NCBI GenBank assembly: GCA_020064725.1
Contig: JAGTWJ010000002.1
Coordinates: 3,844,001-3,908,000 of the forward strand
Direction of reading: 5' to 3'
DNA: 64,000 nucleotides
DNA from: Drechslerella dactyloides
Taxonomy: Eukaryota; Ascomycota; Orbiliomycetes; Orbiliales; Orbiliaceae
Both the position numbers and the translations under genes were made by a program. Of the stretch, positions 1-12,254 are shown piece by piece. Below the pieces are notes generated by a model that searched no databases, had not been told where the DNA came from, and saw only the letters and a list, made by a program, of their open reading frames with translations. How positions within the stretch are numbered: position 1 is the stretch's first letter; each line of letters opens with the position of its first letter.

Positions 1-839
1 GTACTGTAATGTTCAGCCGTGGATCGTAGAACGGACTGGGGAAGAAGTTCATGGGATTGGAGCCTGCTCGCGGGGTGCGTTTGCGGTTAGCCATAGATTC
101 GCGGAAGCAAGGACAGATGGAGGGCGGCGCCAGCATGGCAGCTGAGAGGCTCGTCGTACCTGGACTCATGACTGGCGGGTTCGGAGAGAGCAGTGGCGAA
201 TGGTAGATGCCGGGTGATCCGTAGTGGGGGCTCGAGAACGTTGCAGCCTTTAGTCCTGGCGGCCGGGGAGGGGCTGCATTCGGCGAGTGGGTTGGAGAAA
301 GTGGCTCGGTGCTGTCGGGAGTGTATATGAGCCGTTTCAGCTGCTGAAGGCCCTCATCGTTTTTGGCATCGACAACCTTATCAATCTCTGCGGCAGGAAG
401 GAAAGTCAGCTTTTGCCCGTGAAACGAAATAATTCAAGCAGCGCCTTCGGAAGGTTGAGAACATTTTTTTGGAGGACCGTCGCAGCGACGCATCCACAGA
501 ATGCGGTTGCGCACGATTACGCTGGCGACGTACGAGCCTAATCGCCAGAGAGGGGGGTCGCTAGGGGGAAGCCTAGAGCCCATCGCGACGACGTCGCCAC
601 CGTCACCACCCCTTATCGAGGCGGGAGCGGGAGCGTTTGGGGGCTGCGAGACCAGGGTGGGTTCGTCTGTGACACTTACGATCGATCAAGCGGGCCTGTT
701 GGGCGACTTTCAGCCCAGAGACGGGCAGGGCCAGTTTCTTGAGAATCGTCTGCAGATGCCGAACGAGCAGTTTCTGCTGGACGTATTTGATGAGGGCCGC
801 CCGCTGCTGTATCCAGCGGGAATCGGTATCGCCGGTCAT
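1..839 (-). CDS. PIAS/Siz-type SUMO E3 ligase, N-terminal part (truncated by window edge)
   Basis: The gene reads leftwards off the window, so only about 150 N-terminal residues are present. Three exons fit in phase: 839-680, 387-160 and 63-1. Donors are GTAAGT and GTACGA; acceptors are CCGCAG and GAGCAG; the second intron has a GGCTAACC branch site. Exon 1 encodes a SAP-type helix-loop-helix (about residues 10-53) containing LPVSGLKVAQQARLID, the hallmark start of fungal Siz/PIAS proteins. It continues in exon 2 as a helical stretch, then a Pro/Ser/Tyr-rich linker. Exon 3 contains FFPSPFYDP, which resembles the beginning of the PINIT domain. In the family, SAP binds DNA, PINIT and the SP-RING select substrate and Ubc9, and the enzyme transfers SUMO to nuclear proteins. 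The SP-RING would lie outside the window. The identification rests on the SAP/PINIT-like pattern, not on the catalytic domain. Confidence 0.75.
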
Positions 840-1540
840 AGGTGATGGCCAGGTTCCGGCTCTCGTGGGGGGGCGGGAGGGCTTTGTTCGACGCGACTGG
901 AGGCGACGGGAGCGGTTGGAGGTGGATCGTGAACGGCGGTCGGAGAGGCTGTGACACGAAGGATGGCGGCGCGACCGGGGAGGGGAAGAATAGCGTGGAA
1001 GAGTCCACGGAGGTTGAAGCCGGCTTGGAGGGAGGAAGGGTCGATGGAGATGATGTCGGAATGAGGATGAAGCAGGGCAGATCTCGCTTCAGGTTTAAAT
1101 CACCCGCGCAGACGAGAAAAAAGAGCCTCCTGCCCGGCCCCACTGCACCGGCGTGACTTGTGGTGAGGCCACTTCTGCCAATTCTCTCAGTCGGCGCTCT
1201 GCCTGCCGCTCTGGCCGCTGGAAAATAAACCGGAGCGAGGGGGAAGCCGGCGGGCATCATGGCGCTTTCTCTTTCTTTCTCTCTTTCGTTCCATCCGTCG
1301 TCTTCCATCGCCCCGTTTCTGCGATCGGAACGAGGAGGAGTTTGCCGGGCCTGTCGCCAATGGCAGGTCGGCCGGCCGTCCATCTGCATCCTGCCGCCTC
1401 CCTGGATCCTGCGTGCCGGCACGCCAGAGCTCGCGCCCGATGGCCAGGCGTCCGTCCGTCGCGGCAGCAGTGGCAATTGCAGATTGGAACGACAGAACAA
1501 AAGACCCTCGTGGCGAGAGGTCATCACGATCACGCTGCGC

Positions 1541-1588
1541 CGCGTTCAAAGTTCCCCGGCTGGCCGCGTTCAAAGTTCCCCGGCTGGC
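1541..1588. repeat. 24-bp tandem duplication
   Basis: Two exact, adjacent copies of a 24-bp unit that begins CGCGTTCAAAG and ends CCGGCTGGC; a third partial copy starts (CGCGTTT) and diverges. The duplication is a multiple of three and lies in non-coding sequence upstream of the SUMO ligase. Confidence 0.9.
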
Positions 1589-2516
1589 CGCGTTTGCCGC
1601 GCCGTTGCAGCGATTCGGATTCGCCCAGCCGGCCAGGCTTATGCAACGCGCCAAGCCGCACAATTGCAACACCCGCCGCAACGCAGTCGCGATGTCCGTC
1701 GAGCCTCACCATACAACCTTGAGGACGGCGGTTTATCTTTGCTAGTTCCGGTGGTTTCTGAGGTATACGAGTACGATTTAGGCTGACTGTAGAGATCTAG
1801 TTCCGTGTCTGGCGGACAATACGTAATATACATAGCACCGTCGGCCAGGGCTTCAACAATTCAGTAACTCTACGTAACGAGTAGAGGTGATCCATCGATC
1901 ATGATGTCAAGTTCGATAATTATAGAATTGAGAGCTTGAATTATACCAATCCTATCGATCGCTGTCCCGTATACAACCAACCGCGCAGGTAGATCTATAG
2001 ATCTAATCTACAACCAGTCGCCTGTGCCACCAACCCGGAAACGAGTCTCCTTGATTACACCTCCCACTAATCGGATGGATCGATAACAGCGACCGCATTG
2101 CATTAGCGGCCGGCAGAAGACCGCGGCCCTCTCCCGAGATATTTACTCCATCCTGCCCAATCGCCAGAGCAAGCCGCGGCGGCCTGCCGATCGAGTTTCC
2201 GCACCGCATGATCATATGAGCTGTACGCATACAAGTGCGATATTATACGTTATGCCAGCTGCAGCTGGATATAACCATCCGGACCAATCAGCTGTGATAC
2301 ATCCGCTGTCTTCACGTGGCTAGCTAAATTAAGCTTTCGTAAATTCCAAGGCTGGAAGTAGAGCAAACTTCACTCGAAGGTTTATTCATTCAAATCGTCT
2401 GATGTGGTCCATCGCGTCGGCTGTACTGCGCTATTTGCGGCGCGGTCCGGTCGAAAATATACTAGTTGGAGATGGTACTAGTAATTATAATTATAATTTA
2501 GAAATTATCGATTCAG

Positions 2517-2534
2517 CCATGCATATATGCATGG
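2517..2534. repeat. Perfect 18-bp palindrome
   Basis: CCATGCATATATGCATGG is its own reverse complement, with an AT core between two ATGCAT half-sites. It lies in intergenic DNA and could be a dyad binding site or simply part of the palindrome-rich background. Confidence 0.9.
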
Positions 2535-5500
2535 TGACATGTACACATCCACTACAACAATCACCACCACCACCGCCACCATGAATTGTCATCACCACAA
2601 TCACCATAATCAGCAATGGAAATATTAGAGCTAGACGTTCGAGGAGTGCACGGAGGATACGTAGCCAAGACGGATACTAGAGTTTTAGTGACACCAAATG
2701 TCGACCAAATTTACGCGTACATGGATATGATCATGCTGGACGCAATCAATATCGATATCAATCCTAACCCACGTAGCGTAGTAGGTATACAGTGCACGCG
2801 CACCCAACCATGTGAGTCTACCCGCACCAGTTTTGGTAAATTTAAAGGCCCTGGCACCTTCGACAAATGACAGACGCTTCCATACCAACCAATGCCATCA
2901 TATACCGGCTCCGCGCCGGACATATATCACCTGCACCCTAGCGGCCGTAGCTGCATGACTGCAAACGAGACAAGCGTCGAATCCTCGAGGCCCGAAGCGT
3001 CATACCCGCTGTCGCGGGCCCCCGTATCCTAGTCTCGGGAGCCAGCTCATAACCCCCTCCAGTCGGCACCGTCCCTGAGCAGTGCTCAGCCGCTCGACGT
3101 CCTGCTGGCCGTACAGCCCGAGCTGCAGCTGCCAACCAAGCACTCTGACGAATCTAACTGCTTCAAGACATAATCGTGAGAAAGAGGTTCAAAGGTACAC
3201 TTCACTACACTCACCGCCCGCGACATCATGGCAGCTGGAATTAGCTATCGACATTGCATCTTCACATGCTCATGCCCGCATTCACGCGTACTCGTCGCGC
3301 GGATCCGGCTGGAATAATTCCTGGTTCGTGCGGTCTATATTTGCACACACCCAGCTGGCTGTTTCAGTTCCCCCAAGATAACCGAGTAGGTATTACTTGA
3401 TCCAGCGTGTAGGTCGCTCTTTGGCGATATGTGCGAGACCGGTCTCCACCCTCCAGCTGTCAAATTCACGCGGTCCAGGTTCAAGTCAGTAGACTCGCCC
3501 CTCTCCCGCCCTTCTGGCGCGCGAACAACGTTGCGTCGGTTCCACCGGCCGCCTGGCGAACCGAAACAGTGGAGTCGACCATCAGATTAACTTTAACCAT
3601 ATTATACATCTCCACTGTACTAGTGACTCGATCACGTCAAATTGGACAGGTGTACCCGAGACGATAGTAAAGTCTGCAGTGTGCACAGGTCCCATAGAAC
3701 CGTTCGTGAATAAATCGTTCGAACAGAGCCGATATCAAAGGTGGGAATATTCCGGCGCGGTGGGGAAAGAAGAGTCGATCCGCGAGTCTAGTTATCATGG
3801 GAGTGATTGCATTGTTGAGTGAAGCGTGCACGTATACCATCATGCCGGCCCAGTGAATTGCCCCGATTTAGCACGAGTGATTTCTTCCGACGGATACCTG
3901 TCGCTCGTTCCAGATTTCTCGCACCTCGTGCAGGGGTCCATTGGTCATGAGCGGAACGTCAACAATTACTGACAGCGTACATTGTTGGGAGAGGAGTCCA
4001 GTTCGCTCGGCCGTCGATTTATTAGATTACAATGCAGGTGCGTACTCACGTAGAATATTCCCGAGGCCTATGCGTCCGTCCCTGGCCCAATATTGCCATC
4101 GCGCCGGAGATACGATATCCTGAATCCGTAAACGAAATTCCTCCAAACCGACCGGACACAGCTAGTCTTCTTCGAAAAGATTATATCAACGGGCGACAGA
4201 TCTGGAATTACGCGATATTACAATGTGCGTACTAATATCCTACTTATATGATACGAGGGTGCTGGCTAGTGTATAAGCGTGCAAGAGAGGGGCGGCCGAC
4301 AACGTGCAACAGACAGACAGACAGGCTGTTTAACCCCCCTCCTGCAGCTAAGGCATGCATGGTTTCCGGAGAGCTAGAGGTTTGGCGGTCGTTGGAACCT
4401 AGCGCTGCCAGGGCGGAATTACCACCCCTCACGTTTCATATTTCGATTTGATATGATTTTTTTTTCTATTTGATTTTTTTTGATGGTTGGGATACCGCTC
4501 GCTTGACAATTGACGGAAGGAATGGTTGAGTGTCTCGTATACGAATCCGTGCCACGCAGTTAACAGTTGCCATATATTAATCGAACGGGTACAACTGTTT
4601 ACTTCGATCGTATCATCGTATACCTTAATCCACAGGTACAAAACAACATGAAGGACGTAGTTTGCAATGTGCATATCACAATATGATCAATGGCGGCGCG
4701 CTGTCCGTGGGGTCACCGTTTCTGTTTTTGTCGGTGTCGTGGATATGGATATGGACATGGATCGGATCCAGCGAATGGGCGGGCAACGTCTGTCATGTCC
4801 AAAAAGGACGTGCAGCGCACATCCAACCGCATTGGTACAGACGTGGGGCAGCCAGCAGGATGTGTTGTCCCGCTCAGCCATCATCTGCCAGCCGGCTGCT
4901 AACGTTAACTGCGATGTCCTTTTGTAAGTGTCGACCGTCATGCCATGCACGGCCACGGCAAGATGACGGAGTGGACCGGCCATGCTCCTACTGTATGTCC
5001 TCCACGCATCCATCCCACTTGTGGTATACCCACTCTTCATGCACGTACCTCTGTACAGAATTCATAGACGTATGCACCGTACACTCGACCGGCCGGCTAG
5101 TATGATAGCAGGGCACAGTTATCTCCGGACGCAGTATACAAGACTGCAGGGAGGGAGGGAGGCCGTGCAGCTATTGATACAGATACAAGTCAGCGTGTAC
5201 CTGAACCGAATCCAAGCGACCCTCCATCTCAGCGAGCGAGGGAAGCAAATGGGAAGGTTCGGAGAATGGAACGGCGTCGATTGGCCGGGATCGCTGACGT
5301 CTGACGAGGTACCGTGCCAGATGCATGAAAAGCCCTCGTTACGTTTCGTGTTCAAAAACCTTTCCCTGCCGGCTTTTTTGCCTGCCTTGCCTTTCCTTGC
5401 CTACCTGCCTGCCTGCCTGCCTGGCACGACGGAGGGCCATGTGCGGAGCGGAGGGAATTGCCGCAGCAAGGGCGTTGGTACCTTAATCTTTGTATGTACT

Positions 5501-6464
5501 GTCCATATAGGGTATATTATATGCAGGCAGCGTCGAAGAAAAGGGCTTGGCTCACTCGTAACGTTTGTATTGCGCAAGAGAGAGTGTATCGTGCTATTAT
5601 CGATACGACAACTGCGATAATATATAATACCAAGAATAGCGAATCGAATGTTCACGGTCTATTACGCTACATACTCTCGGTCGAGGTTGAGTTTCGACTC
5701 GGGAAATCGATTCGATTCAATTCCTGGGGAAATTACGCTAGCGACGCCGCGGTAGTCGCCCCCTTCGGCCAATTAATCGAACAATGTTCGTCAGAGGAAG
5801 GGAGGGAGGGAGGAAAGGGAAGGGGAAAGTGCCCTCGTCCACCCGGCGCTGAGAATCCGATGCAGAGTCTAATCGGATTCGGCGTTGGGGGCAATTAATT
5901 GCGGCGAAGGGCGAGAGATAAGTTTACTTTTCGCACGACGACAAAACATGTAATGTACAAGCTCGGCGACAAGGGGTGGGAGCGAGTGAAGCAAGCAAGC
6001 AAGCACCCACGCTAATGTCGACAGCCACTATTGCATACAGACGGACAGACAGGCGGACGTCCGCTAGTTGGGCCTGTCCTGTCCGTTCTGTTACCTGTCT
6101 GGATGTATGCAATGTGCGGGTGGTGTGTGTGCGAGGTCCCGTGGCCCCATGTCGACTACCAGTTTCCCAGTCCTGCCAGACGCATCCCATGCCATGCCAT
6201 GCCATGCCGGGCTGAGACTGCGACTCGAGGACAGACGGAAGGGAAAGCCAGTCGGTCGAGTCAAGCTCAAAGGGAAGGGACATGTATTTACTGCACTGCA
6301 CTGCACTGTGTGATAGAGGGAGATCTCGAGACGGGCTCGACTCGAGGGAGGTGAGGTGAGTGATGGCTGGCCGGGTGTGGAGTAGGCCCGCCATTTGTGC
6401 CCGTCTGCCATCGCGGGGGGGGCGGGCCAATTGGGGAGCAGCGGTGCAGACGACAAGACAGGCG

Positions 6465-6476
6465 TGCATGCATGCA
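6465..6476. promoter_or_regulatory. TGCATGCA palindrome, two overlapping copies
   Basis: TGCATGCATGCA holds two overlapping TGCATGCA octamers. It is the first of about 20 places with this octamer in the window (full list in the findings). A regulatory role is inferred only from over-representation. Confidence 0.4.
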
Positions 6477-7000
6477 CATCATCGTGGGCGACAGTGTGTG
6501 GATTGGTACGGGGGGGGCAGCGAAAGCGGTTGCATTAACGGCGGCGAGCCTGGCTGCTGGCAGACTAGGCTGGGAATAGTGAAAGCGTCGATGGTTGTAC
6601 AGTACATGCGCACGTTCGTATCGTATCATAACTGGTGGTGAAGTGTATGTAAGCATCTGCTGGATACAGATCCAGCTAGCAGATGCAATAAATCCTATGG
6701 TACTGTACATCCATACATGCAGCGCTGCATTCCGGGTATGGCACGACGCTTTGTATACTTGCAGAATTAAGGGTGCTCTGATAGTTACAGTGCTAGTCGA
6801 TAGCGAGTTTAAGAAAGAGTGAATGAATGGATGGATGGATGGTGGTCGTGTGAGATTAAACAGTACTCTGCTGCACCCGCATTTGCATTCGCCGTCGACC
6901 GAGAAAGTCTGTAACCGTTAACCCCTCTCCAGAGGAATTCCCCAGTATCGATTCTCGATCGATCTACTGCCAAACTGCCATACCGCACTAGCCCCCAACT

Positions 7001-10000
7001 GCCTCTGACGGTAGTGCTGCTGCTACTCGGCTTAGCTTCACGGCAGTATCACGAGACATTCACCTTTTTTTCCTCGATCCGGCCCTGCTTGTCATTTTAC
7101 CTCTTTCGCTCGTCCTCTCGCCCTCACATTATTTGCAGGTTTCCCGTAACCGCAGGTGTTTAATTCCAGCACCTGGCTAGCCGGGACAAACAAAGCCGAT
7201 ATCACATCATATCATATCATATACCCTCCCTCCCCATCCTCTTCGAATCCTCTGCTCTTGTCGTCACCGTACGGTCTTATATCGCCGGTCTTGCTGCAGT
7301 GATATCGGGATACCCTCGCCCGGATCCTTCTGAGCTTTAAATACTTTGATCGATATCTCGCCATTGCCATATCCGTCGCTCCGGTCGCTCGCCCGCCTCC
7401 GACCTCCCGCTCTTGTTTCATTGCTCGATAGCCGACAGCTCGCCAAACCAGCTGGAGCTCTCTTGCTTGCATTGATCACGGCATCTCATTACCCCCCCGG
7501 TGCATGTCCGAGTGCGACCCTTGGCCTTTTGCCTTTCCCTCCAGCTTCCCGCGTCGCTTTGCAGACGGGCGTCAATCAAAGCACAGCAAAGGGGCAGCAG
7601 CAGCTCCGATACGTATACTCTAGATATTAATTACATTTTATCAATATACCGTATCGTATTGCTTCCGGATCTCATGCTGCTTGTAGAGTGGTGATCGATA
7701 ATACGTTACCGATACGCCGGACGCCTCAGCTGTCTCAATCAGAGCCGTCGAACTTGCCTGACGTGACAGCGGGCGGCGCTCTCGCTCGAACTTTGACTTT
7801 CGCTCCGGATTCCCCTCCGCCAGCTCCAGCTTTTCGGCTCGTCCTCCCAGGCCAGCCAGTTCAGGCACACCTGCTCACGCCCAATAACGTAGCCGTCCGC
7901 CAGGGTTCCCTTTTCGTCCGCCGGCTGGGCATCTGATCTGATCTGCCCGTCACCGACAGCGCCAAAAACGGCAGGCCGCCGGCGAGCAGCAAACAAACGT
8001 TTCCTTTCGTCGCTTCCTTACTCAGCAACACGCCGTCGAAGGAGAGGAAGAGGTCCGCCATCGTCGTCTGCCGCCAGAGCAGCACACACAGCAGCTGCAC
8101 CCGGCGGGGCCAAGCATCCCATTCCACCATCCATCACCACCTGCTGCTACTACTGCTTCTTATCTATCGCTATTACTATTATACTACTATACTATACTAT
8201 ACTGTCGCCACCGCTGCTATTGCTTACTTTACTACGTTTAATTACCATTACCACTATCTGCTGTCCTTTTTACGATACGCTAGGGGCCCCGATTTAACGG
8301 TAACTGCTCTGCTCGCTTCCGTCTTTCGTCACCGCATCCGAAAGCAAAGGCCAGCAGGACCCAGCCCATTGCCCGTCAGCTCTGATTATTCTCGCCGGTC
8401 GTCCTCCGCTTCGCATATTCCCATCTCGCCGGCCATCGCCTGTCTTCTTTCAGCCTTTCGCCGGCTGCCTGGTATCGTCAGCTTGCCGCTGCGGTCTGCG
8501 TCTTCTGCGTCTCCGCCGGCGGGCAAAACGTCAAACCGTCCTGCACTTTCTTCGCTCTCTTTCGCATACTCCAAGAAAACAAGGCCTCTCGGTTGCTATT
8601 CCTGCATTCCTCGCCTGATTGGAATAGGAAGTTTCATCCTTAACCTACCCGACTGTTTCTGCTAGTCGCACCGCTGCCACTGTTCTACTGCTATTACACA
8701 CGCCCGCCTCTTCTTTTGCCTGGCCCGCCGTCCTGTGTGTCCGTCTGGCCCGCCAGTTCGATTCGGTCGAGGACTACCGCTCCACACCAGCAATCCGTGC
8801 TAGCAATCCGCCGCTTCCAGCGTCTCTCTTCCCCCCTCAGTATTATCGTAGCAGTAGTTACTACCAGTACTGTACTTACTTCTTACTCTTGTTCTATCTG
8901 TCGATTGCCATTGTTTGCTGCGCTTCCCTGCCCCGTACCACCGGTGTCTCTTCTTCTTCTCCCTCTTCCTTTCTTTCCTCGCCAGACTTATATTTTGGCC
9001 CCGGCATTGATCGATTCTCGATTCTTCTTACTCCTCCTCCTCCCGTCCTCAGACACTCTCCAGTTCACCGGCTCAGCCCAGGCCTGCATTACATACATCC
9101 AAGTGCTACCGCCTTCCTCGCTCCCCTGCTCCCCCATCCTCGTTTATACACATCTTCGCCCTGCAGCCCGAGAAACAAACCACCTGCGAGATCCGAAACG
9201 CACGACGCAGTCATCATCAGCAGCAGTCGCATTGCTGTTACTATTATTCTTCGTTCTTATCCCGCTCTGTCCTTCTTCTTCCTGTTCTTCCTCGTTCTTC
9301 TATCGTCGCCCTAATCCGCCTTGTCCTTCCCAGCGGACAGGCACCGGGGTCAACGTGTGGAGCCCGACGCACGCTTAAAGGCACCAACTATAGCCCTAGC
9401 AGTCATCCACAACCGCAGCATCGTCCAGCTAGCCTCTCCGCCGCTGCCAGTTAACCCTCAGCAGCCATCTCCACTCTCCCGGCCAGTAGCATTAGCATTC
9501 TTGCACTTGCACTTGCCAGAACACCGCATACTCAAAAAGTATAGTTTTCTACGGACGACCCTTGCCCGTTTTTTGCCTCTTTTCGTCTCGTTCCTGTTCC
9601 TGTCAACTCGTCCAGTCCCCCCCCATCCAGCTCCCGAAGCACTCACACGCACACGCCCGGCGGCGGGACCCCAAAAGGTGGTCTGGTCTGGTCATCCATC
9701 CATCCATCCATCCTTACACCCATCCTGACTTGACATCCCTCCGGAGCACAGCAGACGAGCATTAAAAACCCGCTTGTTCGGAAGAGGAAAAGAAAAGAAA
9801 CGAACCGAACAGAAATACGCCTGCCTGCCTTCTTATTTAGAGCGCGGACGTTCTGTGCAGCAGCTCGGCCTGGTACACACACCCGCCCGCACACACTACT
9901 TCTCACACTCACATATTACGCCAGCTGCTTGCTCATACGACTCTCCATACGAGCATTATTCGGACGCCTAAAAGCTCCGATACTATACCAGCATCGACTC

Positions 10001-10568
10001 TGCTCTCTTCTTCTTCTTCCTCATCCTCTCACTCTTCTCACTCTCAACATATCACCGGCCTCTCCATCTATCGGACAGCATCTCCGACCGCCCAATCCAC
10101 CGGCCCAGCACCTGCCAGCTCTCCTGTCTGTCTGCCAGCCTGCCACCGAGTCACCGTCCATCAGCTGGGGGCTGCTGCATTGCGTACCTGATCTCCCACC
10201 GCCACGCCAATCACCTGAATCCTCGTTTCGTGTGGCAGTCAAACAAGCCCCCCCAAAAGAGAGAGAGAACTTTTTTTTGCTCCTACCAACTCGTGGTCGG
10301 CTCAGTCACACAACCTCCTACCTTCCTCGCTTCTCATCCTTCCTCCCTCTTCCTTCTTCACAAAACCTTCTCTCTCAACCACCAACCTTCGAGCTCCGCC
10401 ATTCACACCGGCACATATTCCGCATCCTTCGCCGTCGGTACTCACACCAAACTCTCTCTCATCAGCCTTCTCCACGGCTCACGGGGCTCCTCCAACGGTC
10501 CCCCATTCTCTCTCAAACATCCACCGAACGCATCTCGCGATACACCCACCACCACCAATACACACACA
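7001..10568 (+). other. Pyrimidine-rich leader/promoter region of the UPF0642 gene
   Basis: The plus strand is dominated by C and T, with runs of CTTCTT, TCCTCC and CATCCATCC (the last around 9695-9716). Long open frames here are low-complexity Ser/Pro/Leu strings that arise from this composition. CT-rich tracts before start codons are common in filamentous fungi, but 3.5 kb is long for one leader, and the window shows no other plus-strand gene it could serve. It ends in ACACACA directly before the start codon at 10569. Confidence 0.45.
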
Positions 10569-12254
10569 ATGGCCAAGTCCGCGAGGGCCAGCTCGAAAAA
10601 GGCCGCGAGGTCCCGGATACGTACCACTGTCTACGCTCCGGTAGAGCACGCACGCTTGGAGAGACTGTCCGCCAGACTCATGGCCTCGATCGCGCAGTCG
10701 TCGACTCCAAGGACACCCAACGCAGACCAAATGGAAGAGGATGGTAAATCTCCCTTACCCATCCGTGCTGCTTCTGCGGAAAAGGCCGATCGGCGCCATA
10801 GACGGAGGACAATCGAGAAGAGAAAGAAGCGCAAGGCCGTCTCTCGCGGGCTTTCGCGGACGGCCTCCGCTGTCTCCGGACTCGGTCACTTGCATCCCGT
10901 CATGGAGAGCGAATCGGCTAACGTGATTGCTCCCGATCTAGACCTAGGTGATGCTGCAAACCGTCAAGAACAACATACCGAGGACCAGGCTTTCAAGGCT
11001 GCTCATCAAGGTAACTTGTTCTTTGATTTACCGCTGCCTCTCTCGTTGGTTGATGAAGACTCCAGCGGCGATGAGTCGGAAGACGAGGCGTTTTACCGAG
11101 CCATCGGCCTGTTTGGCGACATCCAGGGCTTTGGCATGGACAATACGCTGCGCGTCTGTCTGACATGATGAAAGCTGTGCCGATCGTCGGTCGCATCTTT
11201 TTAATGATTTAATGACGGCTTCTCATGCTTCCTGCCTCATCTTAATGTCTCTTCACTTGTTTCTTTTTTTTTTCCTGTTCATGTTACTTCTTGGCGGATG
11301 GCACAGCTTTCTCATCATTTCATCATTCATCATCATCTGCTTCTGGGGTTCTCATCAACCATCTGGATTTGGCTTTCACCTTGACACTGGCGTTTTTGGG
11401 TCGCAACAAAATTGGGCGGCGTTTATATCACACAAGCACTGGTGGCATCATGGTTCTGGCGTTATTACATCTTTTCGACATTTCCCTGTTTCAGCACCAC
11501 ACACACCACACTTTTTTCCCCTCCACGCATGGGCACTCGGTCTTGTCTGAAGCGTTTTTGTTCGGAGACTAGTACTCGTTCTCTTCACGCCTGGGAGCGA
11601 GCGTCGTCCTTTTTTTTGTTTTTATTTTCTTATTTCACCACTCCGGATGGCATCCTTCTTTCTGCATGACTCTTATTCTCTGTACTTTTCATCATCATGA
11701 AGATCATCTCTATTCATTTCCATCCTCTGCACACAAGGACTATGCTTCTATCATGTCTCACTCTTCCAGCGGAAGGCGAAATTGGAGAAGTTACTGGCGC
11801 ATTGGAGAGGTCCGATCTTGGGAGGCTCAATTTTTTTTAGAAACATATTTTTTTTTTGTGATGCTGCAGCTGAAGCTACCTGAATGTAGCCGCTTGCTTT
11901 ATCTGAAAGAAAGAAAGAAAAGAAAAGAATTGCCTCTCCTGCTTACCACCCTCCAAACACCCGGTCGCCTGATTGAGGAGAAGCTGTTACTAACTGCTTT
12001 TCCCGTCTTTCTCTTATATTTTCTTCTTCGTTTTCTGAATAAAAGACTCCACTGCATCTACTACCACCACGAATATGGATGTCGATGAAACGTCCACGTC
12101 TCGAGGCCCGACCAAGGCGAAGAAGCCCTCGCATCACAAGATAGCCAAGAGAGGCCGGAAATCGAACGCAAAGGCGATAGTGTTCAGCACTCGGAAGCAC
12201 GGCGGCGCGAAGAAGAGAGGGGCCGGTAAAGGCTCCAAGGGAACCCGGAAATGA
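10569..12254 (+). CDS. UPF0642/DUF2423 family protein (small basic nucleolar-type protein)
   Basis: Two exons join in phase: 10569-10743 and 12046-12254, giving about 127 residues. The N-terminus MAKSARASSKK with LERLSARLM, and the Met/Asp/Glu hinge followed by a Lys/Arg-rich tail with AIVFSTRK, match the UPF0642/DUF2423 family; the yeast member YBL028C is nucleolar and linked to large-subunit biogenesis. The 1302-nt intron has donor GTAAAT, a perfect TACTAAC branch site (about 11988-11994) and acceptor AAAAG; this length is extreme for a fungal intron. The reading frame of exon 1 also stays open through the donor for 142 codons to a stop at 11168, and a second donor at 11011 (GTAACT) has the same phase, so isoforms are possible. 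An in-frame ATG at 10230 is unlikely, because the sequence after it is CT-rich leader. Confidence 0.7.
10744..11168 (+). other. In-frame read-through extension inside the UPF0642 intron
   Basis: If the donor at 10744 is not used, translation continues for about 141 residues and ends at 11168, giving a protein of about 199 residues. The extension has a basic patch (RRHRRRTIEKRKKRK) and an acidic stretch (DEDSSGDESEDEAFY) and ends near LFGDIQGFGMD. Its base usage and amino-acid mix look more like coding sequence than the T-rich remainder of the intron (11210-12040). I do not recognise it. It may be an alternative C-terminus, or, using the 11011 donor, a retained insert. Confidence 0.4.

Larger units (their letters stand above)
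840..7000. other. Gene-free stretch upstream of the SUMO ligase
   Basis: I find no ORF with family resemblance or plausible spliced structure here. The proximal part is probably promoter and 5' leader of the minus-strand SUMO ligase. Visible structure is limited to a 24-bp tandem duplication (1541-1588), a perfect 18-bp palindrome (2517-2534), TGGATA/TGGACA runs near 4740, CCTG runs near 5400, CCATG runs near 6190 and GGAT runs near 6830. The remaining ORFs have low-complexity or random-looking translations. Confidence 0.6.

Noticed and set aside
676..1533. 285-codon minus-strand ORF over the SUMO-ligase start
   Set aside because: It overlaps the SAP exon in another frame, its translation is Pro/Ser/Arg-rich without family resemblance, and the SAP reading is far better supported.
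3470..3500. Possible tRNA B-box (GGTTCAAGTC)
   Set aside because: The flanking bases do not pair as a T-stem and no A-box or cloverleaf fits upstream.
8716..9378. 220-codon plus-strand ORF
   Set aside because: Composition is explained by pyrimidine runs; no domain and no splice context.
10230..10568. In-frame upstream extension of the UPF0642 ORF
   Set aside because: The translation is CT-derived low complexity, and the family starts at MAKSAR (10569).
9929..10747. 272-codon plus-strand ORF overlapping the UPF0642 start
   Set aside because: It follows the CT-rich leader, has a Ser/Pro/Leu low-complexity translation and overlaps the real N-terminus in another frame.
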